From the NCBI RefSeq assembly GCF_023278085.1, contig NZ_CP066265.1, positions 372,001 to 436,000 on the forward strand: a stretch of 64,000 bases of DNA, in the 5' to 3' direction. The notes under the pieces are model-generated. The model was not told the origin of the DNA, made no database searches, and was given only the letters and a program-made list of their open reading frames with translations. A program made the position numbers and the translations under genes. Positions 10,465 through 19,186 of the stretch are shown here, in pieces; the stretch's first letter is position 1; the number at the start of each line of letters is the position of its first letter. The DNA is from Pseudomonas syringae (GTDB lineage Bacteria > Pseudomonadota > Gammaproteobacteria > Pseudomonadales > Pseudomonadaceae).

Positions 10465-11103
10465 TTACCATTTCGCGCCGAACACCTGACGCAATTCTTC
10501 AAGCGCGGCGGGGTCGAGCGGTTCGGGTTTGGGGTTGCTCATCAGCCACAGCCGAGCGGTTTCTTCCAGCTCTTCCAAGGCGTAGCAAGCCTTGGCGACC
10601 GAGCTTTCCCAGACCACCGGGCCGAGCCGTTCGAGCATCACGCCGCGCACGCTGTTGGCGAGTTGTGCCACACGCTCGGCGACTTTTGGCGAGCCGGGAC
10701 GCTCGTAAGCGATCAACGGGATGTGCCCGACCTTCATGACTTGATACGGCGTCAGTGGCGGCAGAATGTCGTCTTCACGCCAGACGCCCGCCAGGGTCAG
10801 TGCGACCAGATGTGTCGAGTGGGTGTGCACCACGCCGCCGACCTGCGGGTTGCGGTCGTAGACTTCGCGGTGCAGCGCCAGGGTCTTGGAAGGCTTGCTG
10901 CCTGACACCCACTCACCGTCCAGATTGACCTTGGCAATATCGGCCGGGTCCATGCGGCCCAGACAAGCATCAGTCGGGGTGATCAGCCAGCCGTCGTCGA
11001 GCCGTGCGCTGATGTTGCCCGCGCTGCCGACCGTGTAGCCACGGCCATACAACAGCCTGCCGACATCGCAGATTTCCTGACGCAAAGCGTTTTCATCGAT
11101 CAT
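10465..11103 (-). CDS. otnC: 3-oxo-tetronate 4-phosphate decarboxylase (class II aldolase family)
   Basis: Zn-dependent class II aldolase/adducin-fold enzyme of 212 aa. In the OtnKCI pathway it decarboxylates 3-oxo-tetronate 4-phosphate to dihydroxyacetone phosphate and CO2. Visible family features are GNISAR near residue 28, the metal-binding HTHSTH in GGVVHTHSTHLVAL, and a conserved basic/aromatic segment GHIPLIAYERPGSP. It starts within the otnK stop codon (TGATG), indicating translational coupling. Earlier databases label such proteins L-fuculose-phosphate or ribulose-phosphate aldolase; context favours OtnC. Confidence 0.9.
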   Translation of the reverse strand: MIDENALRQEICDVGRLLYGRGYTVGSAGNISARLDDGWLITPTDACLGRMDPADIAKVNLDGEWVSGSKPSKTLALHREVYDRNPQVGGVVHTHSTHLVALTLAGVWREDDILPPLTPYQVMKVGHIPLIAYERPGSPKVAERVAQLANSVRGVMLERLGPVVWESSVAKACYALEELEETARLWLMSNPKPEPLDPAALEELRQVFGAKW

Positions 11104-12392
11104 CAGGCTGCCCCCGCCAATTGCTTGAGGGCCTTGGTGAAGAAGTCGCGTGCACCGAAATTGCCGGATTTCAGCGCCAATGCCAGCGGTTGAGCGCCGC
11201 TGCTGACGGTGGCCGGAACGCCCGGATCAATCTGTGCGCCGATTTGCAGCAATTGCACGCCCAGCGCTTGAACCACCGCGCCGGAGGTTTCGCCACCTGC
11301 CACCACGAAGCGCCGCACGCCAGCGTCCAGCAGGCCTTTGGCGATTTCGCCCAGCGCGGCTTCAACCATGGCACCGGAACGTTCGACGCCCAGTTCTTTC
11401 TGTACGGCTTTGACTTCATCCGGGGTGCTGGTGGCGTAGATCAACACGGTTTGCCCAGCGTCTCTGGCAAACGCCAGTGCCTGTTCAACCACCGGTTTGC
11501 CTGCGGCCAGATCCAGCGGATTGATGCGCAGGGCAGGACGATTATCTTCCAGCCAGGCCGCAACCTGACCGTTGGTGGCGACCGAGGCGCTGCCCGCCAG
11601 CACCACTTCACCACCACTGATGTTGATTGGCTTGGCCGCGTCGATGTCGCGCAGCTTGCCCGCCTTGCGAAAGTTGCCAGGCAGGCCCAGTGCCAACCCT
11701 GAACCACCGGTCAGCAGCGGCAGGTCGGCGCAGGCTTCGCCCAGCGTGTACAAGTCGGCGTCCGACAGCGCGTCGGCAATCGCCATGCTCACTCCTTCGG
11801 CACGCAGTTCGGCCATTCTGCTGCGCACGCTGTCGACGCCTTTGGCGACCGTGTCGTAACGCAACAGGCCGACCTTGCCGGAAGTCTGCGCTTGCAGCAC
11901 GCGCACCAGATTGGCATCGGTCATGGGCGTCAGCGGGTGATGCTGCATGCCCGATTCGCTGAGGAGCTGGTCCTGCACGAACAGGTGACCGCGGAAAAGG
12001 GTGCGGCCGTTTTCCGGGAAGGCCGGGCAGGCGAGGGTGAAATCGCTGCCCAATTGCGCCAGTAACGCCTCGCTGACCTGACCAATATTGCCGGCGGCAG
12101 TCGAATCGAAGGTCGAGCAGTATTTGAAGAAGATCTGCTCGCAGCCGCGTTCGCGCAGCCACTCCAGCGCAGCCAGGGATTCAGCCACTGCGTCAGCGCT
12201 GGGCGTGGTACGCGATTTCAGTGCGATGACAATCGCATCGGCGTCCAGATCCGCCGCCATCTCGGCGCCGGGAATGCCGATGCTCTGCACCGTACGCATA
12301 CCGCCACGGACCAGCATGTTGGCCAGGTCGGTTGCGCCGGTGAAATCGTCAGCAATGCAGCCCAGCAGCGGGCGAGCGTTGTTCAGGCTCAT
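11103..12392 (-). CDS. otnK: 3-oxo-tetronate 4-kinase (four-carbon acid sugar kinase, DUF1537)
   Basis: ATP-dependent kinase of the former DUF1537 family, 429 aa, phosphorylating 3-oxo-tetronate. N-terminal LLGCIADDFTGATDLANMLVRGG is the family's diagnostic substrate-binding block (D-D-F-T-G-A-T-D). The C-terminal nucleotide-binding domain contains FVVAGGETSGAVVQALG. Start choice: two adjacent ATGs at 12395 and 12392; the second has GGAG six nt upstream and was taken. The gene lies 10 bp after ltnD and overlaps otnC by one base, so the three are clearly one operon. Confidence 0.92.
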   Translation of the reverse strand: MSLNNARPLLGCIADDFTGATDLANMLVRGGMRTVQSIGIPGAEMAADLDADAIVIALKSRTTPSADAVAESLAALEWLRERGCEQIFFKYCSTFDSTAAGNIGQVSEALLAQLGSDFTLACPAFPENGRTLFRGHLFVQDQLLSESGMQHHPLTPMTDANLVRVLQAQTSGKVGLLRYDTVAKGVDSVRSRMAELRAEGVSMAIADALSDADLYTLGEACADLPLLTGGSGLALGLPGNFRKAGKLRDIDAAKPINISGGEVVLAGSASVATNGQVAAWLEDNRPALRINPLDLAAGKPVVEQALAFARDAGQTVLIYATSTPDEVKAVQKELGVERSGAMVEAALGEIAKGLLDAGVRRFVVAGGETSGAVVQALGVQLLQIGAQIDPGVPATVSSGAQPLALALKSGNFGARDFFTKALKQLAGAA

Positions 12393-12402
12393 CATTCGCT
12401 CC

Positions 12403-13308
12403 TCAGGCTTTTTCTGGCTTGGCTTTCGGCAGTTCAATGCCCGGGAAAATCTTGATCACCGCCGAGTCATCTTCACGGCCGAAACCTGCGCTGGACGCCT
12501 GCATGAACATCTGGTGCGCCGTGGCCGACAGCGGCAGCGGGAATTTGCTGCTGCGGGCGGTATCCAGCACCAGACCGAGGTCCTTGACGAAAATATCCAC
12601 AGCCGACAGCGGTGTGTAATCGGCGTTGAGAATGTGCGGCACGCGGTTTTCGAACATCCACGAGTTACCGGCGCTGTTGGTGATCACTTCGTACAGCGCG
12701 TCGGCATCCACGCCTTCACGCAGGCCGAGCGCCATGGCCTCGGCACTGGCCGCGATGTGCACGCCAGCCAGCAACTGATTGATGATCTTGACTTTCGAGC
12801 CCAGCCCGTGGACGTCGCCCAGGCGGTAGACCTTGCCAGCCATGCCATTGAGGATGGCTTCAGCCTTGGCGTAGGAGTCGGCCGGGCCGGACGTCATCAT
12901 GGTCATCTGGCCCGCAGCGGCCTTGGCTGCGCCGCCGGAGATCGGTGCATCGAGGTACAGCAGGTTTTGCGCGACCAGCCGCTCGCCGAGTTCAACTGCG
13001 AAGGTTGGCGCGACGGTGGCGCAACCAATCACCAGGCTGCCCGGACGCAAGGCTGCAACCGCGCCGTTCTCACCAAACAGGACGGTCTCGGTCTGCTCGG
13101 CATTGACCACGACGGTAATGATCACATCGCAGGCAGCCGCCATGCTGGCGGGAGATTGGCAGGCAACACCGCCTTCCTGGGCGAACGCTTCAGTCACGCT
13201 GCTGCGCACATCGCAGGCATGCACATTGAAACCGCTGCGCAGCAACGAGCGGGCAATGCCCAGGCCCATCGCACCCAGGCCGATAACGCCAACATTTTTG
13301 CTGTTCAT
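12403..13308 (-). CDS. ltnD: L-threonate dehydrogenase
   Basis: NAD-dependent beta-hydroxyacid dehydrogenase, 301 aa, oxidising L-threonate to the 2-oxo acid as the first catabolic step. Features: N-terminal Rossmann motif GVIGLGAMGLGIARSLL, the substrate-binding DAPISGGAAKAAAGQM, and the catalytic lysine in GSKVKIINQLLAGVHIA (about residue 175). Sister enzymes include tartronate semialdehyde reductase and 3-hydroxyisobutyrate dehydrogenase; the downstream otnK, otnC and otnI select LtnD. First gene of the operon. No regulator (DeoR, GntR or LysR) sits beside the operon, unlike many relatives. Confidence 0.9.
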   Translation of the reverse strand: MNSKNVGVIGLGAMGLGIARSLLRSGFNVHACDVRSSVTEAFAQEGGVACQSPASMAAACDVIITVVVNAEQTETVLFGENGAVAALRPGSLVIGCATVAPTFAVELGERLVAQNLLYLDAPISGGAAKAAAGQMTMMTSGPADSYAKAEAILNGMAGKVYRLGDVHGLGSKVKIINQLLAGVHIAASAEAMALGLREGVDADALYEVITNSAGNSWMFENRVPHILNADYTPLSAVDIFVKDLGLVLDTARSSKFPLPLSATAHQMFMQASSAGFGREDDSAVIKIFPGIELPKAKPEKA

Positions 13309-13352
13309 GCCGTAATCCTCAAAGTCTGTGTCGATGCCTGTGATGCCGACAT

Positions 13353-13368
13353 TCGAACGTTATTGTTC
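13353..13368 (-). promoter_or_regulatory. Possible operator of the threonate operon
   Basis: Inverted repeat GAAC-N6-GTTC (13355-13368), 46 bp upstream of ltnD. On the minus strand it includes AACAATAAC, a 9-mer that recurs in the otnC-permease gap near 10410. It could be an operator or part of the leader. Confidence 0.3.
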
Positions 13369-13477
13369 TGATCTGTGAATCCGATAGTGAATCAATAGGT
13401 AAATAATGTGAAGTATTTTTATTTCTAACAAAAATTAACACTCAAGGTTATCCCTTGTAGCCCTTTTCCATCGCCCA

Positions 13478-13501
13478 CAAAAAAGCCCCTTGTCGGGGCT
13501 T
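13478..13501 (-). terminator. Rho-independent terminator after ykgJ-like gene
   Basis: Minus strand AGCCCC-GACAA-GGGGCT followed by six T residues, 47 bp after the stop. Confidence 0.85.
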
Positions 13502-13547
13502 GATTGAAATCGCTCGATTGTCGACGCGTGGCGTCACCCAGGGCGGC

Positions 13548-14003
13548 TCAGAATTTCGGCACTGGCGCGCTGGTGGCGTTTTTCAGTGAACCGCTGTCCT
13601 GACGAACCACGTCTTTGGGCTTGTAGGCGCAGTAACCGGGGCGCGGGCCGATCTTCGGATGGTTGCGGCAGGTATCCGGGCGCTTGTCGTAGATCGTGCA
13701 CAGACGACTTTTGCGGTCCAGATACAGGCAGTCGTTGTTGCTCATGCGCTGCAGGGTGAAGATTTCCGACTTCTGGTTGTAGCGCTCGACGATGCCTTCC
13801 TTTTGCAACCGCTTGGCGATGTTCTTCGCCGGGTCGCCCCGTTCGAACTCATCGACGATGCCGATGCGGATCAGGTCCTTGATCTTTACTTCGACCGGCA
13901 ACGTGCAGCAACTGGACACGCAGCCCCCGCACATGTGGCTGGAATACTTGGCCCAGGTGTCGATACGATCGAGTTCTGCGGCGGCGATCAAGGTGGATTT
14001 CAT
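13548..14003 (-). CDS. YkgJ-family cysteine-cluster protein
   Basis: A 151-aa cytosolic protein with CGGCVSSCC near residues 25-33, then C at DNDCLYLD-type and CTIYDKRPDTCRNHP positions: the Cys-rich pattern of the YkgJ (CxxCxxxxC...) family. That pattern is thought to bind zinc or an Fe-S cluster. Its function in cells is not established. It is transcribed alone: a strong terminator follows and a repeat hairpin precedes it. The first ten residues (MKSTLIAAAE) look like a cytosolic start, not a signal peptide. Confidence 0.85.
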   Translation of the reverse strand: MKSTLIAAAELDRIDTWAKYSSHMCGGCVSSCCTLPVEVKIKDLIRIGIVDEFERGDPAKNIAKRLQKEGIVERYNQKSEIFTLQRMSNNDCLYLDRKSRLCTIYDKRPDTCRNHPKIGPRPGYCAYKPKDVVRQDSGSLKNATSAPVPKF

Positions 14004-14057
14004 TTTGCTTCCGGGTTTCGGGCGTATCAGGGCGCGCGATGATAAAGGGGCAAGGGG

Positions 14058-14140
14058 TGAGCGGCAAGCAACAAGCTACAAGCGGCAAGCTAAAAGCAAA
14101 CCGCTCCTGGCTTGAAGCTTGCCGCTTGAAGCTAGCTCCC
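14058..14140. repeat. Inverted AGCGGCAAGCT/AGCTTGCCGCT repeat after cbcV
   Basis: Arms AGCGGCAAGCT (about 14083) and AGCTTGCCGCT (about 14116) face each other across ~20 bp, flanked by degenerate CAAGCTACAAG/CTTGAAGCT copies. It lies immediately after the cbcV stop and resembles the repeat after ahcY. Confidence 0.6.
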
Positions 14141-14141
14141 C

Positions 14142-15320
14142 TCAACCATGATTTTTACCCAGCAGTGCGTGGTACAGCTCGGTATCACCCAGAATGCCGA
14201 CCACCTGATTGCCATCCTGCAAGACCAGTTTATTGCCTGTCTGGTAGCGGATCTGCAAGGCGTCGCGCATGCCGATGTTGGAATGCACCAGCGTCGGGCG
14301 GCGGTCCAGGCTGTTCACGTCCTGACCGGGGGTCCAGTTTTGCAGGTCGAGCGGGCCGGTGCCTTGGCGTGCGCCCTTGATCACATTGCCTTCGGCCAGA
14401 TCGAGCCACGAGTCGCCACTCGGGTCCAGGCACACCGAGCCGTTGACCCTGGTGCAGTCATCGACGGTGCGCATCAGGCTGCGACCACACAGCACATTCA
14501 ACGGGTTGGTGTGCGCAACGAAGGTCCGCACGTACTCATCGGCCGGGTTGAGGACGATCTGTTCCGGCACGCTGTACTGCACGATGCGGCCGTCTTTCAT
14601 GATGGCGATGCGGCTGCCGAGTTTGAGTGCCTCGTCCAGATCGTGGCTGACGAACACGATGGTCTTGCTCAGCTTGCTTTGCAGGGCGAGCAGCTCGTCC
14701 TGCAAACCCTGGCGGATCAACGGGTCGAGCGCCGAGAACGGTTCGTCCATCAGCAGGATGTCGGCGTCCATCGCCAACGCACGGGCCAGGCCTACGCGCT
14801 GCTGCATGCCGCCGGAAAGCTCGTCCGGCTTTTTGTTGCGCCACTGGGTCAGGCCGACCAGTTCGAGCTTTTCATCCACCAGCTTGCGCCGTTCCTTTTC
14901 AGGACGACCCTGCATTTCCAGGCCGAAACTGATGTTCTCGCGCACCGTCAACCAGGGCATCAGGGCGAACTTCTGGAACACCATCGCAATGCGCTTGGTG
15001 CGCATCATTTTCAGCTCGGCGGCGCTGCAATTGGCGATATTGATCTGCGAACCTTCGTGTTCGACGAACAGCGAGCCACGGCTCACGGTGTTGAGACCGT
15101 TGATACAACGCAAGAGGCTGGATTTGCCTGAGCCCGAAAGGCCCATCAATACGCAGATTTCGCCCTTCTCGATATCCAGACTGGCGTTTTCAACGCCGAC
15201 GATCTGCCCGGTTTTCTTGAGGATCTGGTCACGCGTAAGGCCTTCATCCAGCAGCTTGAGGGCCTCACGCGGGTCCTTGGAGAAGATGACGTCTACCTTG
15301 TCGAATTTGATGATGCTCAT
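14142..15320 (-). CDS. cbcV: Choline/betaine/carnitine ABC transporter ATPase
   Basis: ATP-binding subunit of the CbcXWV importer, 392 aa. Walker A GLSGSGKSS (residues ~59-67), Q-loop VFQKFALMPWLTV, signature LSGGMQQRVGLARAL, Walker B ILLMDEPFSALDPL and H-loop VFVSHDLDEAL are all intact. The ~110 residues after the ATPase core form a degenerate CBS-like pair, as in ProV/OpuA-type osmolyte ATPases, ending VVGILGDTELYHALLG. It overlaps cbcW by four bases (ATGA), so the two are translationally coupled. Confidence 0.92.
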   Translation of the reverse strand: MSIIKFDKVDVIFSKDPREALKLLDEGLTRDQILKKTGQIVGVENASLDIEKGEICVLMGLSGSGKSSLLRCINGLNTVSRGSLFVEHEGSQINIANCSAAELKMMRTKRIAMVFQKFALMPWLTVRENISFGLEMQGRPEKERRKLVDEKLELVGLTQWRNKKPDELSGGMQQRVGLARALAMDADILLMDEPFSALDPLIRQGLQDELLALQSKLSKTIVFVSHDLDEALKLGSRIAIMKDGRIVQYSVPEQIVLNPADEYVRTFVAHTNPLNVLCGRSLMRTVDDCTRVNGSVCLDPSGDSWLDLAEGNVIKGARQGTGPLDLQNWTPGQDVNSLDRRPTLVHSNIGMRDALQIRYQTGNKLVLQDGNQVVGILGDTELYHALLGKNHG

Positions 15321-16162
15321 GCGTCGGACCCTTTCTTGGCTTCGGGTTGTTTGCAGATGCGGTCGAGCATGATTGCCAGCAATACGATTGCCAGACCTGC
15401 TTCGAAACCGAGGGCGATGTCGGCGGTGTTCAGTGCATTCACCACCGGTTTGCCCAGGCCATCAGCACCTACCAGTGCCGCGATCACCACCATCGACAAC
15501 GACAGCATGATGCACTGGGTAATGCCGGCCGCGATGCTGGGCATGGCGTACGGCAGTTCGATGCGGGTCAGCAACTGCCGTCGCGACGAGCCAAAGGCCT
15601 TGCCGGCGTCCAGCAGTTCCTGGGGCACGTCGCGAATGCCCAGATACGTCAGGCGTATCGGCGCGGCGATGGCGAAGACCACGGTCGAGATAAGGCCCGG
15701 CACCACGCCAAGGCCGAACAGCGTCAGCGTCGGGATCAGATAAACGAAGGTGGGAACGGTCTGCATCAGGTCGAGCAACGGGCGGATGATGGTGTAGAAC
15801 AGCGGCTTGTGCGCGGCAATGATGCCCAGCGGCACGCCGATGACGACGCAGACCAGGGTGGCGAACAGCACCTGCGCCAGGGTTTCCATGGTTTCCTGCC
15901 AGTAATGCAGGTTGAGGATCAGCAGAAAGGACAGGATGACGAAAACCGTCAGGCCCCACTTGCGCTGGATGAAGTGCGCGAGCGCGGCAATGAGGCCGAT
16001 CAATACAAACGGATTGAACCAGGTCAGCGCGAAGGTGAATCCGTGGATCATCATTTCCAGTGTCGAGGCAATCGCGTCGAAGTAGTCGGCGCCGTTGGCC
16101 GTCAACCAGTCGACGAACGCGGCGATGTACTCGCCCAGAGGGATTTTTTGATCAATCAGCAT
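15317..16162 (-). CDS. cbcW: Choline/betaine/carnitine ABC transporter permease
   Basis: Inner-membrane permease of 281 aa with about six transmembrane segments. The coupling loop LDAGKAFGSSRRQLLTRIELPYAMPSI is the ProW/OpuAB-type EAA motif contacting CbcV. A ~60-residue N-terminal amphipathic stretch (DWLTANGADYFDAIAS) precedes the first membrane span, as in ProW-like permeases. It lies 67 bp downstream of cbcX, allowing the binding protein to be made in excess. Confidence 0.92.
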   Translation of the reverse strand: MLIDQKIPLGEYIAAFVDWLTANGADYFDAIASTLEMMIHGFTFALTWFNPFVLIGLIAALAHFIQRKWGLTVFVILSFLLILNLHYWQETMETLAQVLFATLVCVVIGVPLGIIAAHKPLFYTIIRPLLDLMQTVPTFVYLIPTLTLFGLGVVPGLISTVVFAIAAPIRLTYLGIRDVPQELLDAGKAFGSSRRQLLTRIELPYAMPSIAAGITQCIMLSLSMVVIAALVGADGLGKPVVNALNTADIALGFEAGLAIVLLAIMLDRICKQPEAKKGSDA

Positions 16163-16229
16163 GGTATCGGGTGTCCGCTTGCGGAAGGTGAAGAGGGCAG
16201 CAGGCGGGGCAGGCCCGCCTGCTGTCGGC

Positions 16230-17177
16230 TTACTGGGTCAACTTGGCCTTGGCTGCCTCCAGACCAGGTTTGCCATCAACCGTTGTCACGCCTGCGAGCC
16301 AGGTGTCGAGCACTTGCGGGTTTTTCTTGATCCACGCTTTGGCGGCGGCATCAGGCTTGATCTTGTCGTCCAGTACGTTGCCCATCAGGGTGCTTTCCAT
16401 GTCCAGTGTGAAGGACAGGTTCTTGAGCAACTGGCCTACGTTGCTGCATTCCTGACTGTAGCCTTTGCGCGTGTTGGTGTAGATCGTCGCCTGGCCATAG
16501 TTGGGACCGAAAAAGTCATCACCGCCGGTAAGATATTTCATCTTGAAGCGGGTGTTCATCGGGTGCGGTTCCCAGCCGAGGAACACGACATCGTTTTTAC
16601 GCTTAACCGCGCGGTCGACCTGCGACAGCATTGCAGCTTCGCTGGATTCCACGACCTTGAAGCCTGCATCTTTCAGGCCGAAAGCATTCTTGTCGATCAT
16701 GCTCTGGATCAGACGGTTGCCGTCGTTGCCTGGCTCGATGCCGTAGATTTTTCCGCCCAGCTCTTTCTTGAATTTGGGGATATCGGCGAAGTCATGCAGA
16801 CCCTTGTCGTAGAGCGCTTGCGGAACGGCCAGGGTGTATTTGGCGTTTTCCAGGTTGGCGCGCACGGTTTCAACCGTTCCGGCTTCGCGGTAAGGCTTGA
16901 TGTCGTTTTCCATGGTCGGCATCCAGTTGCCGAGGAAAACGTCCATGTTCTTGCCGTCGGCCAGCGACTTGTAGGTCACGGGTACGGAAATCATGGTGGT
17001 CTTGGTCTTGTAGCCCAGCGATTCGAGTACGGCGCTGGTCACCGCGGTGGTGACAGTGATGTCAGTCCAGCCTACGTCGGAGAAGTTGACCGTATGACAG
17101 GCCTCTGGCTCGGCTGCCTGGGCAAGCACCGGCATACAGAGCGTGGCGGCCAACAGCAACGATTTGGAACCTTTCAT
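16230..17177 (-). CDS. cbcX: Choline-binding periplasmic protein of the Cbc transporter
   Basis: Substrate-binding protein, 315 aa. A Sec signal peptide covers residues 1-21 (cleavage after AQA). The mature part begins EPEACHTVNFSDVGWTDIT, the ChoX-type start with the aromatic-box tryptophan, and contains DVFLGNWMPTMEND, YGIEPGNDGNRLIQ and VVFLGWEPHPMN, which carry further ligand-cage aromatics. Choline is thus the most likely ligand. It is first in the cbcXWV operon and divergent from gbdR, across a 780-bp intergenic region that contains a direct-repeat operator candidate. Confidence 0.92.
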   Translation of the reverse strand: MKGSKSLLLAATLCMPVLAQAAEPEACHTVNFSDVGWTDITVTTAVTSAVLESLGYKTKTTMISVPVTYKSLADGKNMDVFLGNWMPTMENDIKPYREAGTVETVRANLENAKYTLAVPQALYDKGLHDFADIPKFKKELGGKIYGIEPGNDGNRLIQSMIDKNAFGLKDAGFKVVESSEAAMLSQVDRAVKRKNDVVFLGWEPHPMNTRFKMKYLTGGDDFFGPNYGQATIYTNTRKGYSQECSNVGQLLKNLSFTLDMESTLMGNVLDDKIKPDAAAKAWIKKNPQVLDTWLAGVTTVDGKPGLEAAKAKLTQ

Positions 17178-17329
17178 GGGTGGACTCCTGTGAATTTTTT
17201 CTGGTCATCAGCAGATGAACGCTGACGCGGCTTATGGGGTGGCGGGGCCTTTCGCGAAGCTCCATCACTGCGCCGGGCGATCGAGTCGGAACCGATCATC
17301 TAACAGGGATAGTCAAACGCCTACTGGGG

Positions 17330-17365
17330 GCGTCGTATCCAGTGCAGGCGGCGTCGCATCCAGTG
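17330..17365 (-). promoter_or_regulatory. Direct-repeat operator candidate upstream of cbcX
   Basis: GCGTCGTATCCAGTG (17330-17344) and GCGTCGCATCCAGTG (17351-17365) differ at one base and are spaced exactly 21 bp apart, two helical turns. AraC-family activators typically bind such tandem half-sites. It is 153 bp upstream of the cbcX ATG, with gbdR divergent, so GbdR is the obvious candidate. Confidence 0.5.
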
Positions 17366-17854
17366 TGCGCAAGGTCGCTTACAGATTGGTTGCATCGTAC
17401 AAGCGCCCGGTTGCAGCGTCGGAACAGCTGAAAAACGGCCAGTACGTTACACAGTCGCTGCGCGTATCGGCAGCGCTGGCTGGCAGGTCGGTGCCTGCGC
17501 GAACGCGGACCTTTGGAGGGAGGTAACCCCGACAAGTTCATTTTTCGGACCGTATTCGCTGGGGAAGCGCCATGCCGGGCAGCCACTTTCGGGCGCTGCG
17601 CGGTTTTCGAACACGCACCTTTCCGGCTGCCACCTTTTAGCGCGAAAACCGTCCACCACCGGTTTTCGTCCGAGCGTGCCATGGGTAGCACTCAGCGTGC
17701 GGCTGGCCGTTGGGCGTTTCCCTCAAGTGCTACCGAATTGCTCATCGGCTGCGGCAGACGGCGGGTCGTCGCGTCGCAAACAGACACTCGGGTCGCTGCC
17801 GGATAGACGCATCGCGACGTCGTTTTCAGGGGTTGTTGAATGGCTGATCAATTT
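17366..17854. other. Long intergenic region between cbcX and gbdR
   Basis: About 490 bp with no convincing gene on either strand. The open frames present are Arg/Ser/Pro-rich, lack ribosome-binding sites and match nothing known. In P. aeruginosa, sdaB lies between these genes; here no serine deaminase remnant is recognisable. Confidence 0.5.
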
Positions 17855-17871
17855 CCGGCATGGGATTTGCG
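17855..17871 (+). promoter_or_regulatory. sigma-54 promoter of gbdR
   Basis: CCGGCATG-GGAT-TTGCG: the -24 GG (17857-17858) and -12 GC (17869-17870) elements are separated by 10 nt as RpoN requires. It is ~90 bp upstream of the gbdR start. P. aeruginosa gbdR is known to depend on RpoN with NtrC/CbrB, which agrees. Confidence 0.65.
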
Positions 17872-17958
17872 ATGTCATCACAAAGCCCTGCAAAGGAAGG
17901 GGCTATAACAAGAGCCCGGTCTGAGGCCCACCTTTGCCACATGTGAGGAGATAGTGTG

Positions 17959-19062
17959 ATGACATCGTTCAATCCAGGGGCTCAACCCCAGAACCGCGCG
18001 CCACAATCCATCGGCTTTCTGCTGCTGGATAACTTCACCCTGATCTCACTCGCATCGGCGGTAGAACCTCTTCGCATGGCGAATCAGTTGTCGGGACGCG
18101 AGCTGTATCGCTGGACCACGCTGAGCGTGGACGGAGGTCAGGTCTGGGCCAGCGATGGCCTGCAGATCACCCCGGACGCTGCCATGCAGAAAGCCCCGGC
18201 ACTGGACACCGTGATCGTCTGCGGTGGCGTCGGCATCCAGCGCACCGTTACCCGTGAACACGTCAGCTGGTTGCAGAGCCAGGCGCGGCAGTCCCGTCGT
18301 CTCGGCGCTGTATGTACCGGCAGTTGGGCGCTGGCGTGTGCCGGATTGCTCGACGGTTTCGATTGCAGCGTGCACTGGGAGTGCCTGGCTTCAATGCAGG
18401 AAGCTTTCCCGCGTGTGTCGATGAGCACACGCCTGTTCACGCTGGACCGCAACCGCTTCACCAGTTCCGGCGGCACTGCGCCACTGGACATGATGCTGCA
18501 CCTGATCAGCCGCGATCATGGCCGAGAGCTGTCGGCGGCGATCTCCGAAATGTTCGTCTACGAGCGTATTCGTAACGAGCAGGACCATCAGCGCGTGCCG
18601 CTCAAGCACATGCTCGGCACCAATCAGCCGAAGCTCCAGGAAATTGTCGCGCTGATGGAGGCCAACCTCGAAGAGCCGATCGACCTCGACGAACTGGCGG
18701 TGTATGTCGCCGTGTCGCGCAGGCAGCTGGAGCGCCTGTTCCAGAAATACCTGCACTGTTCGCCGTCTCGCTACTACCTGAAACTGCGCCTGATTCGCGC
18801 CCGTCAACTGCTCAAGCAGACGCCGATGTCGATCATCGAAGTGGCGTCGGTCTGCGGCTTTGTGTCGACGCCGCACTTCTCCAAGTGTTACCGCGAATAC
18901 TTCGGCATCCCGCCACGCGACGAACGCGTAGGCTCCAATACCGCGCAACAGGTCGCCATGCTGACAATCCCGCAAGCACTGGTCCTTGCCCCATTGTCCG
19001 GCCCGCTGTCGGCATTGAGTCAGGCGCGCAATGAGTCGACGTTTGCGAGTGTGCGGCTTTAA
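17959..19062 (+). CDS. gbdR: GbdR, glycine-betaine/dimethylglycine-responsive AraC activator
   Basis: Transcription factor of 367 aa. The N-terminal DJ-1/PfpI-like GATase1 domain (SIGFLLLDNFTLISLASAVEPLRMAN; GAVCTGSWALACAGLLDG with the nucleophile-elbow Cys) senses the ligand. The C-terminal AraC domain (two HTHs; DLDELAVYVAVSRRQLERLFQKYL and SIIEVASVCGFVSTPHFSKCYREYFG) binds DNA. It activates choline/betaine catabolism and cbcXWV in pseudomonads. Start: ATG 17959 has GAGGAG eight nt upstream; a GTG one codon earlier is also possible. The sigma-54 promoter links it to nitrogen/carbon status. Confidence 0.93.
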   Translation: MTSFNPGAQPQNRAPQSIGFLLLDNFTLISLASAVEPLRMANQLSGRELYRWTTLSVDGGQVWASDGLQITPDAAMQKAPALDTVIVCGGVGIQRTVTREHVSWLQSQARQSRRLGAVCTGSWALACAGLLDGFDCSVHWECLASMQEAFPRVSMSTRLFTLDRNRFTSSGGTAPLDMMLHLISRDHGRELSAAISEMFVYERIRNEQDHQRVPLKHMLGTNQPKLQEIVALMEANLEEPIDLDELAVYVAVSRRQLERLFQKYLHCSPSRYYLKLRLIRARQLLKQTPMSIIEVASVCGFVSTPHFSKCYREYFGIPPRDERVGSNTAQQVAMLTIPQALVLAPLSGPLSALSQARNESTFASVRL

Positions 19063-19186
19063 CAGAAATCCAGTACGTACAGGCTGACGAGAAAGGATTT
19101 CTCATACGCTGCAAAACACTCGCTCTGCCTATCTCTCCCTCCAGGCGCTAAGGTTCAGCAGTGAACCGGTTCTGGAGGGCGATGGA

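Noticed and set aside
17288..17316. GGAACC upstream of cbcX as a Hrp box
   Set aside because: No CCAC element at the required distance on that strand.
17215..17806. Several open frames of 65-131 codons in the cbcX-gbdR gap
   Set aside because: Arg/Ser-rich, mutually overlapping on both strands, no Shine-Dalgarno, no recognisable domain.
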